Assembly: GCA_905250125.1 (NCBI GenBank)
Contig: CAJNOL010000732.1
Span: 1-64,000, forward strand
DNA: 64,000 bases
Source of the DNA: Rotaria sordida
Taxonomy: Eukaryota > Rotifera > Eurotatoria > Philodinida > Philodinidae
Reading direction: 5' to 3'
Part shown: positions 1-12,169 of the stretch, one piece after another
Layout of the letters: each line of letters opens with the position of its first letter
Numbering within the stretch: the first letter of the stretch is position 1
The notes under the pieces: generated by a model
Seen by the model: the letters and a program-made list of their open reading frames with translations, nothing else
The model's database searches: none
What the model was told of the DNA's origin: nothing
Translations under genes and position numbers: made by a program

Positions 1-1251
1 TTGCTATTCGACCAATGTTTATTGCCATGAGGTAAAAAGTTTTTTTTATTTTATATTATTTATTTTATTTTATTTTATTTTATTTTATAGAACATTTCGT
101 AAATCATGTAATGATGTTCTTGAATCACGACGTGCTATTCGTAATTTAAATACAATGTATCCTGATTTAACAGCTGAAGAACTTGCTAATGTTGCTGATA
201 CAACATGTATTATATGTCGAGAAGATATGCAAGTACAACAAAGTATTAAACGTCTTTCTTGTCAACATATATTTCATAAAAATTGTTTACGTTCATGGTT
301 TCAACGACAACAAACTTGTATGTTTAAGAAAAAAAAAATTTTCATTTCATATGAAATATTAATATTTTCAGGTCCTATTTGTCGAACTACTGTTTTACGT
401 CCTACACCTCCTCGAACAGGAGCAGCAGCACCACCACCACCACAACCACCTAATGCTCAACCAGCTGCAGCTCCTCAAGCACAAGCTCAAATACCAGTAC
501 CTTCAGTTAGATTTGTTCCACCATCTCCTCCTGCAACTTCAACTGCATCAACAAGTTCTAGCTCTACACCATTGAACACAACAACAACAACAACAACAAC
601 TCAAGCATCATCACCAAATACCAATACAATTGGTGTTGGAATATTTCCACAAATACCATTTAATTCATCTCCTATGGTATTACCACCATTTGGTAAGTTA
701 GTTCAAAACTATGAAAAATAAAACATCTAATTATTATTCATTAAAGCTTTTCCTCCTCCACCTTTACCGCCAACTGATTTTACTGGTATGTCTGAAGAAG
801 CAATTCGAGCAATGGAAGGAACAGAATTAGCTCATGTTCAAGCACGTATTCAATGTTTACGTAATGTAAGAACTTTATTAGATGCATCAATGATACAAAT
901 GCAACAATATATGAATATTGTTTTAACACAAAGGTTTGAGTTTTTTTTTTCTTAATTTTTGTTTTCCAAATTAAATTTTACTTTTTCTATAAATAGTAAT
1001 ATGGAAAATGGTACACATTTATTGAGTAATTTAAAAAATGATGTTGATCAAGTATTATCATCATCAGAAAATATTAATTCAACAGATAGTAAAATTTTAT
1101 TTTATTTAAAATAAAATAATTTTTATTCATATAATTCGATTATTATTTAGATATATTAGATTCAATTAATGAAAATGATGCTGATGTAATACGTCGTCGA
1201 CGATTAGAACATTATGCAAATAGATTTCCTTCATCAACAACAAATCCAGAA

Positions 1252-1295
<44 letters not shown>

Positions 1296-1302
1296 TAGTT
1301 AA
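1..1302 (+). CDS. SYVN1: E3 ubiquitin ligase synoviolin/HRD1, C-terminal part (5' end outside window)
   Basis: RING-H2 ubiquitin ligase of the ER membrane that ubiquitinates misfolded proteins in ER-associated degradation. Exons seen: 1-31, 91-317, 372-692, 747-933, 997-1088 and 1151-1302, all in phase. The first exon reads AIRPMFIAMR, the stretch before the RING in HRD1. The RING-H2 follows as CIICRED, CQHIFHKNC and TCPICR; an intron splits its seventh cysteine codon. A Pro/Ala/Thr-rich linker comes next, then the conserved C-terminal motif PPTDFTGMSEEAIRAMEG and a helix with QARIQCLRNVRTLLDA, both matching the HRD1 tail. The protein ends in RRRRLEHYANRF and an Asn run coded by an (AAT)n microsatellite. 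The six TM segments lie upstream of the window. A polyA-signal-like AATAAA lies at 1510-1515. Identification is secure. Confidence 0.95.
1252..1293 (+). repeat. (AAT)n microsatellite coding a terminal poly-Asn tract
   Basis: A run of AAT codons just before the SYVN1 stop gives the protein an Asn tail. It is likely variable in length. Confidence 0.9.
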
Positions 1303-3558
1303 ACTTGTTCTCATTCATGTTTATTTGAAACAGTGCTGTCTTCACTTTTGATGTGACTATTATTTTTTTTTCTCAATTGAAATATTCTTTCACTTGTAAA
1401 TACATATATCTTGATACAAGAGAGATTTTTTTTTTCATATAGCTTAGTCCAGCGAGTTAATATAAGGAATATACATATATATATATAGAAATATGATTTC
1501 ATTTATGAAAATAAAGTGATAAAGTGTTCATTTTATTGGTGTATAAAAATTAAACATATTTAAATATAACAAATTGATATTAACAATTTTTATTTTGTTT
1601 TCTTTAATGGAAAATATCATTTCTTTTTCGATCATAAAAAGGAAATAACAAATCTTATGGTTTATAAAGTCTGTTATTTTGCCCTTGGTTTAGTATTATA
1701 GATCTCATAAAACTTAATTTTCTCTTCATAATAAAATATGTTTATTAAATAAATATTTTACATATGAAAAGTGTTGTTTCATGATTAACATTTGTAATTT
1801 CTGTTATACATTTACTAATATTTGTATTATATTATCCTACTCAATTATAAATATAAATATATGAAGTATTATTATACAAATTTTGCTATTAAGTTAGTAA
1901 TTTTACTGTTCAATTAATATTAAGTAACCAATTTGTTTATACCATATTCGTCCTAGAAGATCTACGAATGAATTATACGAGATTCTTAATTGATTAAAAT
2001 AGATACGTATAAAATTGACATTTGTTCTTTTTTAATCCATTAATACAATTTTTCGTTTATCAGTTATCTAAGAACGATGACATAGAGTGACATAATATCA
2101 CCTACATACTTTTATAACATCACAAATAAACAATAACTTTTGTTTGACATGAACAATATATGAAGAGAAGACTTCTATTTCTATTCATGCACATATATGT
2201 GTGAGAATAAAAACAACGAGATAGGCGCTATGTAACAATAGCATAATACCTAAGCGTTAAATCGATTATGGATGTATTATTTCATGTATTTTCGAATTTA
2301 CTATTCAACTTAGATTTTAAAGTATTGAAATATTCTAGTATTAGATCAAATATGTAATTGTTTTAATTCTAGGCATTTCAATATTCTGATGACTAGACTA
2401 AACAAAATATATACTCTATAAAGTACACTTTTTTTTTGGGCTTAAATCAACATGAATATATTATGATTCCGGTATAAATAAGTACTTGATAGTTGATACT
2501 TCTATTAGTAACAGACATATATTTATTCAACTAATAAGTGGTACAAGAACATAAATATTGTTGATATTTTGAACTTGTTGTGAAACAAAATAATGTCTAA
2601 TTTATCTATTTTCAAAGTTCAATAAAAACAAAATTTTACATTTTATGTTCGATTTCAATGTATGATTGCGAAATCATTCAAAAGACTATAGTTTATTTTA
2701 TTTTATGAATACAACATTATGTTTTTTAGAACCTTGAGTGTAAAAAAAAAATAGAAAGGCTACAATTTAAATGAAACAATGCGGATGTACAATGTTTCTT
2801 TTTTTATTCACTGATAAACAACTAATTAGCATTTATGACATTGCTTGTCATCCCAATGAACTGAAACGATTTATTGCTCATGTGCGTTTGCATATGACAA
2901 GGCTTGAGAAGTGAAAGAAAAGATTATGTGTAAAAAGAAAATTTTCAACTACATACAACCTCATAAGAAATCTTCGTCATAACTAAATGTACTAAATCAA
3001 CTTCATTTTCGAATGGATCTTATGGTAATTTTAAGCCTATTTCCCAGCATTCAAATTCGGCGGCAATGTCTTAGAACAGTGACGTTGTGTAGTCATTCTT
3101 TTGTATTACAATTTTCTTCATATTTATTTAGAATTTGTTAAATGTTATTAATAGTTAAGATCAAACGACTCTATTCCATACAAAATAATTACTGATATGT
3201 TAGGTTTATCATTATAAAACTGAAGAATCTAATTATTATTATATGAGGTTCTAGAATTGTGATGCAACTCTTCAATGTAAATTTTAAAACTAGTTAGTAG
3301 AATTTTGTATTTCAATCTTAAGTACATCATCAACATTCCAACGATTATCAAATTCATATTTCATCCAATCAAACAAGTAAAATCTATTCGACTTCTGTTC
3401 GAACATCGAGTCTAAAATGAAAGAATTCATTTTTTCATATTTATTAGAAACAAAAAAAATCTACAGATGAACATGACTATTAGATTTTATGACTAATTTA
3501 TTTTCACTGTTAAGCTATATCTGATCAAATCAAGATACAGTACAGTTTTTGAGTTCTA
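1303..3558. other. Intergenic, no gene seen
   Basis: AT-rich sequence with stops in all frames and only short ORFs. It separates two convergent genes (SYVN1 on +, BRCT gene on -), so it holds two 3' ends. I see no RNA gene or clear repeat. Confidence 0.6.
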
Positions 3559-5538
3559 TTAAAATTTTTCTTCATAACAATCAAAAGGTTGTAAAGCAAA
3601 TTGAATAATTGATGCAATAATCCATTCAGGATCAAGAAAATGAATACCATTTGAACGAGATAATTCAAATAATTGTTGTTGATTAGCAGAATCAAATGGA
3701 CTTAATGTGTTACAAAGAACAATAGTGAATGTTGAATTATCAGTCGTTGCTGTTAATGGAAATGTTGGAAGAATTGAACCATGACATAGTTGAATTAAAG
3801 CAGATAGTTCATCTTTTGACTAAAAAAAAAGCAATTATCATCCTACAACTCATTTGACTGAAAGAAAATCATATCGATATTTCCGATCATTCAGTTTGAA
3901 GTGTTTTTTGATAACCAACTATAAGTCTCAGTAAATTAAATGCTAACCAGTTACTGTCATGAGAGAAACTAACAAACAATCAGCAACTCCAGTTGATAGT
4001 AAATGATGCATTTATCTCTTCTGATTTTCATTCATAGGGATATCACTTTATTATAAATATATATATATATACCAATACTTAAAAGATCCCTCCTATCAGA
4101 TAACTCTTCATACTTGTTGAATTATAAAAAACTTACAAAAAAAGACCTATGCTTAATAGAACTCGAATAGAAAAATAATTTTTACTCCTACTAACAACAA
4201 TCGACTTCTTAATGTTTGAAAAAAAAATGCTAAATCCATCATTCTACAAGTTTCAGTATGAGAACTAAATCGAATATCTTGGATTAAGTTAATTGTTCTA
4301 CTTACCATGCTACCTTGACAACCATCACATAAAATAAAAAACTGACATTTTTCAAATAGTTTAACTTCTTTTGATAATCGACTTCTTTTCATTCCATCAT
4401 GATATTCTCCAAATGGAATATCACCACGTATTTCATAATTAATTTCATCAATAATATTATTTTGTTTTATACATTGAATAATCCATTGATATGACATGAT
4501 ATATAAATGACGAGCTATTCCTTGAAATAATTTCAATGTTAATGGACATAATAAAGGTTTTTCTTCATTTCCCATAATTAAATGAGTTGTATGATCATTA
4601 ACATAACCAGATATTGATAATTGATTAGGATAAATCGATTCTAAACGATGAAGTTCAACCTAAACAAAAATTTTATGATATTTTTTTGTTTTATTTTTTT
4701 TTTATTCTGTAACATACAATTTGATAATTATATAAACAAGAATATGCCAAAACGATTTGTTTTTGATTTAATAAAATTGGTGAATTAATATGTAATTCAA
4801 CTTTTTCATCATCAGATGATATTGTTAAATCTATAGTTGTTTGAACATGATTTGAATTTTTTTTTTGTTTTATATTATTTTCTTGTTTTTCTTCATTTTT
4901 TGAAATTAATGTTTTTTCTTTACGCATTTGTACACGAGCATTTGTAAACCATGTTGTTATTTGATATGCAGACATACTTGTTTTTTCCATTAATTCTTTT
5001 CGTTCATTTTCTGTTGGATCTAAAAAACAAAAGATAATTATAAAAAGATTTAGTTGAAGAAGACAACATTCCAATTGCAAAGAAAATTTCAATCTTCACC
5101 TTCACTGTCAATCTTCTAATTAGTTTGATCTTCAGCTTCAATTAAGAAGATATGGTCGAAGAATTTACTTATTACTCACATGGATGATGTTGATGCTCAT
5201 AAAGCCATTGTTTTAAAGGTGCTGTAGTATTTCGTTCGCGACCAGTTGTATTGAATAATGTTGATAATCTTTCATTATCTAAAACAAAAAAGCATCATTA
5301 TTCAACGAAAAAAAATTAAAATTTGATTACCTCTACCATTTGATTCTGAATTACGAGTCTGTTGAGTACGTCGTCGGCTAATATTTTCACTAAGCATAGT
5401 TGGTGTTGAATCATCTTTACTTGTTGTTTGAGACGTTTGTTGATTAAGTAAATCTATCAATGATGAACCTGATGCTACTATTGTTACATTCATTGATGAA
5501 TTATTTGATTTTGAACGTTCATAAGATTGGGACGACAT
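3559..5538 (-). CDS. TALE homeodomain plus tandem BRCT (BRCA1-type) protein
   Basis: Five exons on the minus strand: 5538-5331, 5278-5180, 5019-4718, 4659-4306 and 3819-3559, all in phase; 407 residues. Residues 1-69 are Ser/Thr-rich. Residues about 70-135 form a homeodomain of the TALE/KN kind: PLKQWLYEHQHHPYPTENER with the three-residue loop extension, then ITTWFTNARVQMRKEK with W126, F127, N129 and R131. BRCT1 (about 190-280) has TTHLIM, TLKLFQGIA and SYQW. BRCT2 (about 300-407) has FLDPEWIIASI. The inter-repeat motif YEIRGD...MKRSR matches the BRCA1 linker. S196 and K246 align with the BRCA1 phosphate-binding Ser and Lys; the neighbouring Gly and Arg are Cys and Leu. Exon 3 codes both the end of the homeodomain and the first BRCT strand, so the join is not an intron-chaining error. 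The first in-frame ATG was taken as start. There is no RING. A nuclear DNA-damage or transcription role is inferred. Confidence 0.85.
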
Positions 5539-8424
5539 TGATTTTTTTGGACAATATAATAAATTTTCTTGTAAAACTGGAAATCGATTTGAATAATTTG
5601 AATCGAATATGAATACAAGATACACTTACTCTAAATACTAATCAATAGAAACAAAAAAAAAGAATCGTTTTCACTTCGATGTTAGTCTCCTACAGTACTA
5701 AGTACTTATGATATAATGCATGTGTGAATGATATTGAAGCATTTGTCTGAAGGAGATATATATATATATATATATTGTAGTTAAACAAAGAAGCGGTGAA
5801 TGCATAGAAGATGTCAATTGTCCGAAAACAAAGCAGCCTCTTTTCATTGCTATTAGCAATTGCTGACGAATGTCGTGGACGAGTCATAACCGTCGAATAA
5901 TATAGCAGCAAATTATCAAACTATAATGAACGCGGGTGAACAATAGTTTATATATGTTTCTGTTTATATTCATTGCATATTACTTCGATTATACCATTAA
6001 ATGAAAGAAAAACATGCTTTTTTCTCGCATATCCGATAAAATAGGTGAAGAAGTTCAAAGCAAACAGTAAAAATATGATAACGACATAGAATTAGATAGG
6101 AGAGTTCAGCAATGAGAAGTAGCAGTAATATATAAGTATTTCTCATCACCAGGTTAATGTAAATAAATATAGATATACAATGGTTTACAAAACTATTCGA
6201 TCCAGTTTATTTTCGATTTTTCTTTTTCAACTATCGTAAAAGTTCGTAAGAGTCTAAATAGTAATTTGTGTAGAGAAAAGAATTTTCAAAGATGAAAATG
6301 ATTTCTAATTTCCCAATGATATGGTCTCAGAAAGGCCGAAATACAAATTTTTCATCTTCTGAAAGTTGCAAATAAAATTCTGTTTGAATTATCCAGAATG
6401 CTAGAGTAAACAATTCTCTACGAAGCAAAATATCTTCTACCTCTCTACAATATTTTTCTTTTTTGTTATCCTTCTAAATGTAACACTCAAAAATGCTTAC
6501 ATGTTAATATAAAGAGGAATTATGATATTTGAGCATTAAGCAACAACACATTAATGCAATGAGTTTTACAGTTACTACTAACATCATTATACCTAGTATT
6601 GACTCTATTCGTGCGGGTATAAGAGAGTAAATACAGAGAGTCAAAAATAGTGGCATATGCAGAAATTTTCCAAGGGAGGGGGCTCGTAATGGAGTTTGTT
6701 ACAAATTTGTACCGTAGTACTTTTTTTACCCGTACTCCCCCACAAGGAACTTTTCTTCAAGGGGGGGGGGGGGCGGTCCTCCTCCCCCTGCGTACGCCAC
6801 TGGTCAAAAAGAAAAAGGTATTTAAAAAAAAATTCAGAAATCTTAGAAGAAGCAAGTCAACGACAGAGAGAGAGAGAGAGAAGGAGAAGCGAACGAGGAC
6901 ACTCTCTACAATATTTTTTTGACTGAGATATATCAATCTTACAGAAGACATCAATGTTGTTTTTTTTCCTGCTATTTCGTACAGAAACAAAATGAGTGTT
7001 TACGGTAGTAGAAAAAAATTGAAAATAGACCAGGTCAAATAATTTTCGTAGTCACTCTATGTGATACAGTGAACATCGCGACACACAATATAGAAATCAA
7101 AACGAATGGCACATAGCCGCCAGTTTATCGTCGCTTTGGAAAATTGTTTGATAACCATGTTGCTAAATAATAGATTATTTCTAACTACAAAATACAATTT
7201 GTTCACGAATGACTTTCATGAAAACAATCGACATGGATATAAACTCCTTCCATAAATTTTTCTTTCACACTGTTTCTCACTAAAATTGATGAACGTTCAG
7301 TTTATCTTAGCGGGATTGAGATACATTATTATCAAATATTATAAATTTGTATTTGTTCAATCTGTCATCGTGTGGATGAAATCAGTTAGATAGATGACGA
7401 AAATGGAAAAAGTGTAAGTTTATAACCAATACCTCAAATGTCCTACTTGCTTCAGATGTTTTATTAAAATGAACTCTAGTCTGCTTTGTATATGGATGAT
7501 GATCCTCTGTGTTCAAAGTATTTTATGTAATGCTTTCATTTAAAAATTCGCTTCTTCTCAAAGGTGTCTAATACTTCACTAACTAGTTTCAATAACATTC
7601 AAAGAAAAAAAAATTCTTCATTGCCTTTATTCATTCATTTGTATTCTTCATCTTATGCTACGTCAACAATTACAATAGAATCTAAAACTTCCAATGTACT
7701 AATATTTTTCCTAATATAATATCTCATATATAACAGTATTGATCCACTACCACAGTAGTTTATACTAGTTCCAGCTTGTGATTGTTTATCAATTTTATCT
7801 ACAAATTTTCTATAGAACAAGTTTCCTTTTTTTTTTCAACACAAAAAAATATTGTTCTATTCGTTAGTATCGAAACTTTGTCAACAGAATTCAAATATTC
7901 AATTTCATAGAAATCTCATTTATTAACTCATCTAGCGAACAACTCATATCTAATTTTTTAAGTTAACAGTCTTAAAATTCAATCTATGTATACACCTTAT
8001 AAATATGAATTTTAATTCCACAATATCCAAAACATGCATAAAATGTGTATGAATGTATTTTCTATATTCAAACTACATGAATTTTTATTAACACATCTAC
8101 TCATTCATCATATTTTTTTATTCTGCAAACTATTATCTAAGTGTTGACTCTCAAATAACATAAATTATCTATGAAATTATTCTTTGTTGAATTGGATAAA
8201 AAATTAAAAAAGCGAATAGTTAATCGGTTGAACATGATAGAAGATAATTGGTTTATATACATATATAATAATTGAATATCATTTTACAGAACATTGCTTT
8301 GATTAATTATAAGTAGATAACAAGATGATCTATTTGAATTGAAATTGGCTTTTTTCGATATAATATAAGTTAAATTCTTAAGAAGAATCCGAAAATAGTT
8401 CATTTACATTTCTAATCTCAAAAA
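5539..8424. other. Intergenic region with one MITE, no gene seen
   Basis: About 2.9 kb between the divergent homeodomain-BRCT gene and the small gene at 8425. It should contain both promoters, but I recognise no motif. Apart from the hAT-type MITE at 6648-6802, a short (AT)n run near 5758-5775 and (GA)n near 6867-6882, I see nothing. Confidence 0.55.
6648..6802. mobile_element. hAT-type MITE, 155 bp, with 8-bp target duplication
   Basis: The element starts TAGTGGCATATGCAG and ends with the inverse of CAGTGGCGTACGCAG, a 15-bp terminal inverted repeat with three mismatches. Both ends fit the hAT terminal pattern YARNG. It is flanked by perfect 8-bp direct repeats GTCAAAAA at 6640-6647 and 6803-6810, the duplication size expected of hAT transposition. 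It contains a run of G residues near 6761-6773 and no transposase. ORFs crossing it are not genes. Confidence 0.88.
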
Positions 8425-8982
8425 ATGCATCGATCACAACAATCACGAAAACGTCATTCTTCATCATTTATTAAATTTGTTACTCGTCTTCAACATACAT
8501 TTTCTTCAAAAAATATTAAATCATCAACTCCTATTATTCAACAACAATTATCTCATCAATCTAATTCTACTCCTGTAAGTTTTTGTATTTATAAAGAAAA
8601 AATTTTGAAGACAATTCATATTTGTTTTTTCTCTTCTTTCTAGCTTCCTAAATTTCCATCATTTTCAAATTTTAATTATCCACGTTGTCGTTTATCACAA
8701 ATTCTTTATGATCCATCACGTCAAGTTGAATATTTAAGTGAAATTGAAGAAAAAACAAATTCTGATTTATCTGAACAATCATTTTCTATTGATGATAATG
8801 ATTCATGTTATGATTCAATGAGTGATCATCGAAATGATAAATATAATTTATCACAAATGAATGTTAGTATGAATGATATTTCTAATCATCAATCTCAACC
8901 AATGAAACTTCTTAAATTACCTAATTCATTGGATACTGCTCGTTTTCATTCAACTGCTATCAATGATATGGGAAATTTTTGA
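8425..8982 (+). CDS. Unknown 162-residue protein, two exons
   Basis: Exons 8425-8574 and 8644-8982 join in phase 0 over a 69-bp GT-AG intron. I do not recognise the product. The N-terminal 50 residues are basic and Ser/Gln-rich (RSQQSRKRHSSSFIKF). The middle holds FNYPRCRLSQILYDPSRQVE, the part that looks most like a conserved motif, followed by an acidic Ser-rich tail ending MGNF. There is no signal peptide or TM segment. AATAAA lies at 9034-9039. It lies 1.1 kb upstream of the Hox2-like gene on the same strand but is separate from it. It could be a lineage-specific regulator; no function is claimed. Confidence 0.6.
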
Positions 8983-10129
8983 AATCTATGTATTTCTATA
9001 TTTTTTTTTTCTCTGTATTATCTATTTATTCATAATAAATTATTAGTTTTTTTTGATCCTAGGGGTCATTTGTCTAGAATAGATAAAATAAATGTCTTTT
9101 GATTATACATGCTGTGACAAGAAATTATGTTGTCTATGTAGGATGAGATTTAAAATGATTTAACTGAAATAGCTAGTTTTACTCATGGCGACATAGTACT
9201 CTTCGTTCTCTATATTCAAAATTCAATGCAAGAAGATATGACTGAATTTTGACAAAGATAAAACTTTCTTCGGAACAAATGTGCATTCTAACCGAAGGAT
9301 CAAGTCAAACTTTATTCACGAATGGAATGAGGAATATGTTTTATTTGAAGCTTTTTCTCTCAATTAAAATAACCAATATAAATGAAAACATTCTCACCCT
9401 AAAATTAAATGAACAAAATTCTTGTAACCAAATTCTTGTAGATTTATGATTTTGTAAACTTAATCAATCAGTTTCTCTGTTCCAGTTTTCTCTTTGTGCT
9501 AATGAATAAAAGAAAATATAGCCGAATACGGTATAACTTCAAATATTCTATTTATATATCCTCTATCGATATATGTCATAAAACTGTCAACTTCAAATCA
9601 ATAAATATACGTTGGTATCAACTGTGTCTATGATTACATTAATACACATATATAGAAAATATTTTCTCCAGAGAGATGTCTAATGATCAATTTGATGGAG
9701 TACAGAACTACAGCAAATGACATTGTATGATAACAAAAACAAAAGATTGCAAGCATCACTAGTATTCAAGTGCATTGAAGGGTGTCAACTCGAACAATCA
9801 ACGATATTTCTGTTTTTTTTCTGCTATATTAATATATACAAACTACCAACAGAACACCAAAAAAAAAAAAGAAGAATTATATCAACGAATCGGAGAAAGA
9901 AGATACAATTTGTTTTCTTTTTCTTTTTGTTAACTATTCAGTGGATAGATATCATTTCTTATAGAAGCGAATGATGATGACAAACAATTTCATATTGAAT
10001 CCTATTGAAAATTCTCAAATAAGAAAAATGGAAATAAGAAAAAAAAAACAACAACAAAGCATTCTATTATTTTTCAATAGAAAATATTAATTGAATAATC
10101 GAATAGTAGTTTGAAGAAACTACATTGGA
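8983..10129. other. Intergenic, upstream of Hox2-like gene
   Basis: AT-rich sequence with only short ORFs (for example 9249-9449 and 9717-9974) that lack family motifs or coding-like composition. It is the likely promoter region of the homeobox gene. No conserved site could be named. Confidence 0.5.
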
Positions 10130-11555
10130 ATGACAACTACTCAACTAACCATTAATATTTCAAGACATGATGATAATATTAATAATCATATTATTAAATC
10201 ATTAGAAAATGATATGAAAAAATCATCATCAACAACAACAACAACAAAAAATAAATCACATAGAAACAGACGATCAGGTTAATAATCTTTTATTCTAATA
10301 AAAAAAATTTCTATATTTCACTTTATTAATTACTAACAAAAGAAAAAATGTTTGCATTTGTAAAAATCAACTTGTTCTTCTAATCTTGTAGTCGATCATT
10401 GAATAATATAATTATGTTTACTTTATTAATTTGTATATAGGTTATTCAAATTTACCAAAACGTATTCGTACAGCATATACACATAACCAATTACTTGAAT
10501 TAGAAAAAGAATTTTATTATTCAAAATATTTATGTCGACCAAGACGTGTTGAAATAGCATCAACACTTGTATTAACAGAACGACAAGTCAAAGTAAAAAT
10601 TAATCAAATTATTTACTTTATTTTAAAGTTGAATTTTATTTTATTTTATTTTTTTTTGTAGGTTTGGTTTCAAAATCGGTATGTTGAAAAATTTTTATGA
10701 AATTTAATAAAAATTTATTATTTCTTTTTTTAATGAATAGTCGAATGAAATATAAACGACAATTAATATTTGAAGATTCAATATTAGCTGAAAATTTCGA
10801 AGTAAATGAAAATAATTTGATTGATTGTTTGAAACGTAATGAAATAAAATGTTCATCACATTCATATTGTGAACATGAGAAAAATGATCGATGGTTAATA
10901 GATCAGATAGATGCTAATTCATCAAAAACATTAGAAAAAGTAATTAAGTTAGAATATAAGTGATAAATTTTGTTGTTGTTTTTTTATTCATTAGAATCAT
11001 TCAATAAAATCTAAAAAATCTAAAGAAAAAAATAATGCTAATAATATCATGATTTCTTCAATTCAATCAACTTCATCATCTCCACAACATCATAAAATCA
11101 AACATTTATTACCAAATAGACAAATATGTACAATGATTGCATCTCAATCTAGAACAACAATAAATTCCAATTGTAATTATAATAAACATTCATCATCATG
11201 GTTTCATAATAGACACCCAAATTCATATTACTATTCACAAATATCTTCATCTCAACCACAACAACAACAACAACAACAGCATATGATAGTAAATGTACCT
11301 GAGGCATCTAATGTTCATGATTATCCATTATCAATTTCAAATGAACATTATCAAAATTATAATTTATCAAAAAAACAAAATATTTATTATCAACAACAAC
11401 AACAACAACAGCCAACATTAATCGATAATCAACAACAATATTCGGAAATAATTATGGACAATAATCATTATCAAACATTTTCTCCTCATTATGATTTTAA
11501 AAATGATTATCCGATATCATATTCTTCAATTAGAAATACTCATCCAAATGTATGA
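10130..11555 (+). CDS. Hox2/proboscipedia-like homeobox protein
   Basis: Five exons: 10130-10277, 10441-10592, 10662-10678, 10741-10939 and 10995-11555, in phase, 358 residues. The homeodomain spans about residues 55-114. [28 protein letters not shown] and [20 protein letters not shown] are the pattern of Hox2/proboscipedia; the close alternative Hox3 has Q-I-K-I at 44-47 and different flanks. Homeodomain residues W48, F49, Q50 and N51 are present. One intron precedes the homeobox, as is usual in Hox genes; two more cut helix 3, leaving a 17-nt exon for residues 47-52. I find no hexapeptide (YPWM-like) in exon 1, which is poly-Thr and Asn-rich. The C-terminus is low complexity with two poly-Gln tracts (near 11260-11279 and 11392-11412). 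It should act as a nuclear axial-patterning transcription factor. No other Hox gene lies in the window. Confidence 0.88.
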
Positions 11556-12169
11556 ACATATTTAATATCCATTATGAAAATTACCTTTTAAATATTATTT
11601 TTTTTTTGATGTAGTAAAACAATAAATTATGTGTAACATTGATTTGTCTCAAACATATACTCTTCATCATAGTGACAAATACTGACATACATGTCGTCAT
11701 ATCCAAGAATGCAAAACATTTGAAAATTTTAACAACGTTTATGATTGTTCTTTGAATTCTATATAGAAGTTCAATGATAGACAAAATTAATAATGTCTAG
11801 TTCTTCAAATTTGCAAACATACTTAGCAGGAAATAATCGCTTTCATTCTAAAAGAGTTTTCATAGTAGAAAAAGCTTTAAAATGAACTAATACTACTTCG
11901 AATGAGTTTCAAAACATGTTTTATGATCATGATCGTCTTCTATTATAAAACTTCTATATCCGCCATTAATACTGAGATGAATTTCACTAATTTAAACTAT
12001 ATTAGAAGATTATTTGAATGTATTCTAAATAGATAAGATAAATTTCTATCTGTCTGCTAGTGACATTCGAAAATGATTGGTTCTAATTTACAGATACCAA
12101 TGACTCATCATGTAGGTACAACAAAGTTGTTCTGTGAGTTAGACATATAACTCGACCTTTGTCACATCA
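11556..12169. other. Intergenic, nothing recognised
   Basis: About 600 bp between Hox2-like and FBXO22, AT-rich. The ORF at 11581-11784 on the minus strand has no support. Confidence 0.5.

Noticed and set aside
6650..6990. Overlapping ORFs on both strands near the G-run
   Set aside because: They cross the hAT-type MITE and its flanks, overlap each other in three frames and show no family motif.
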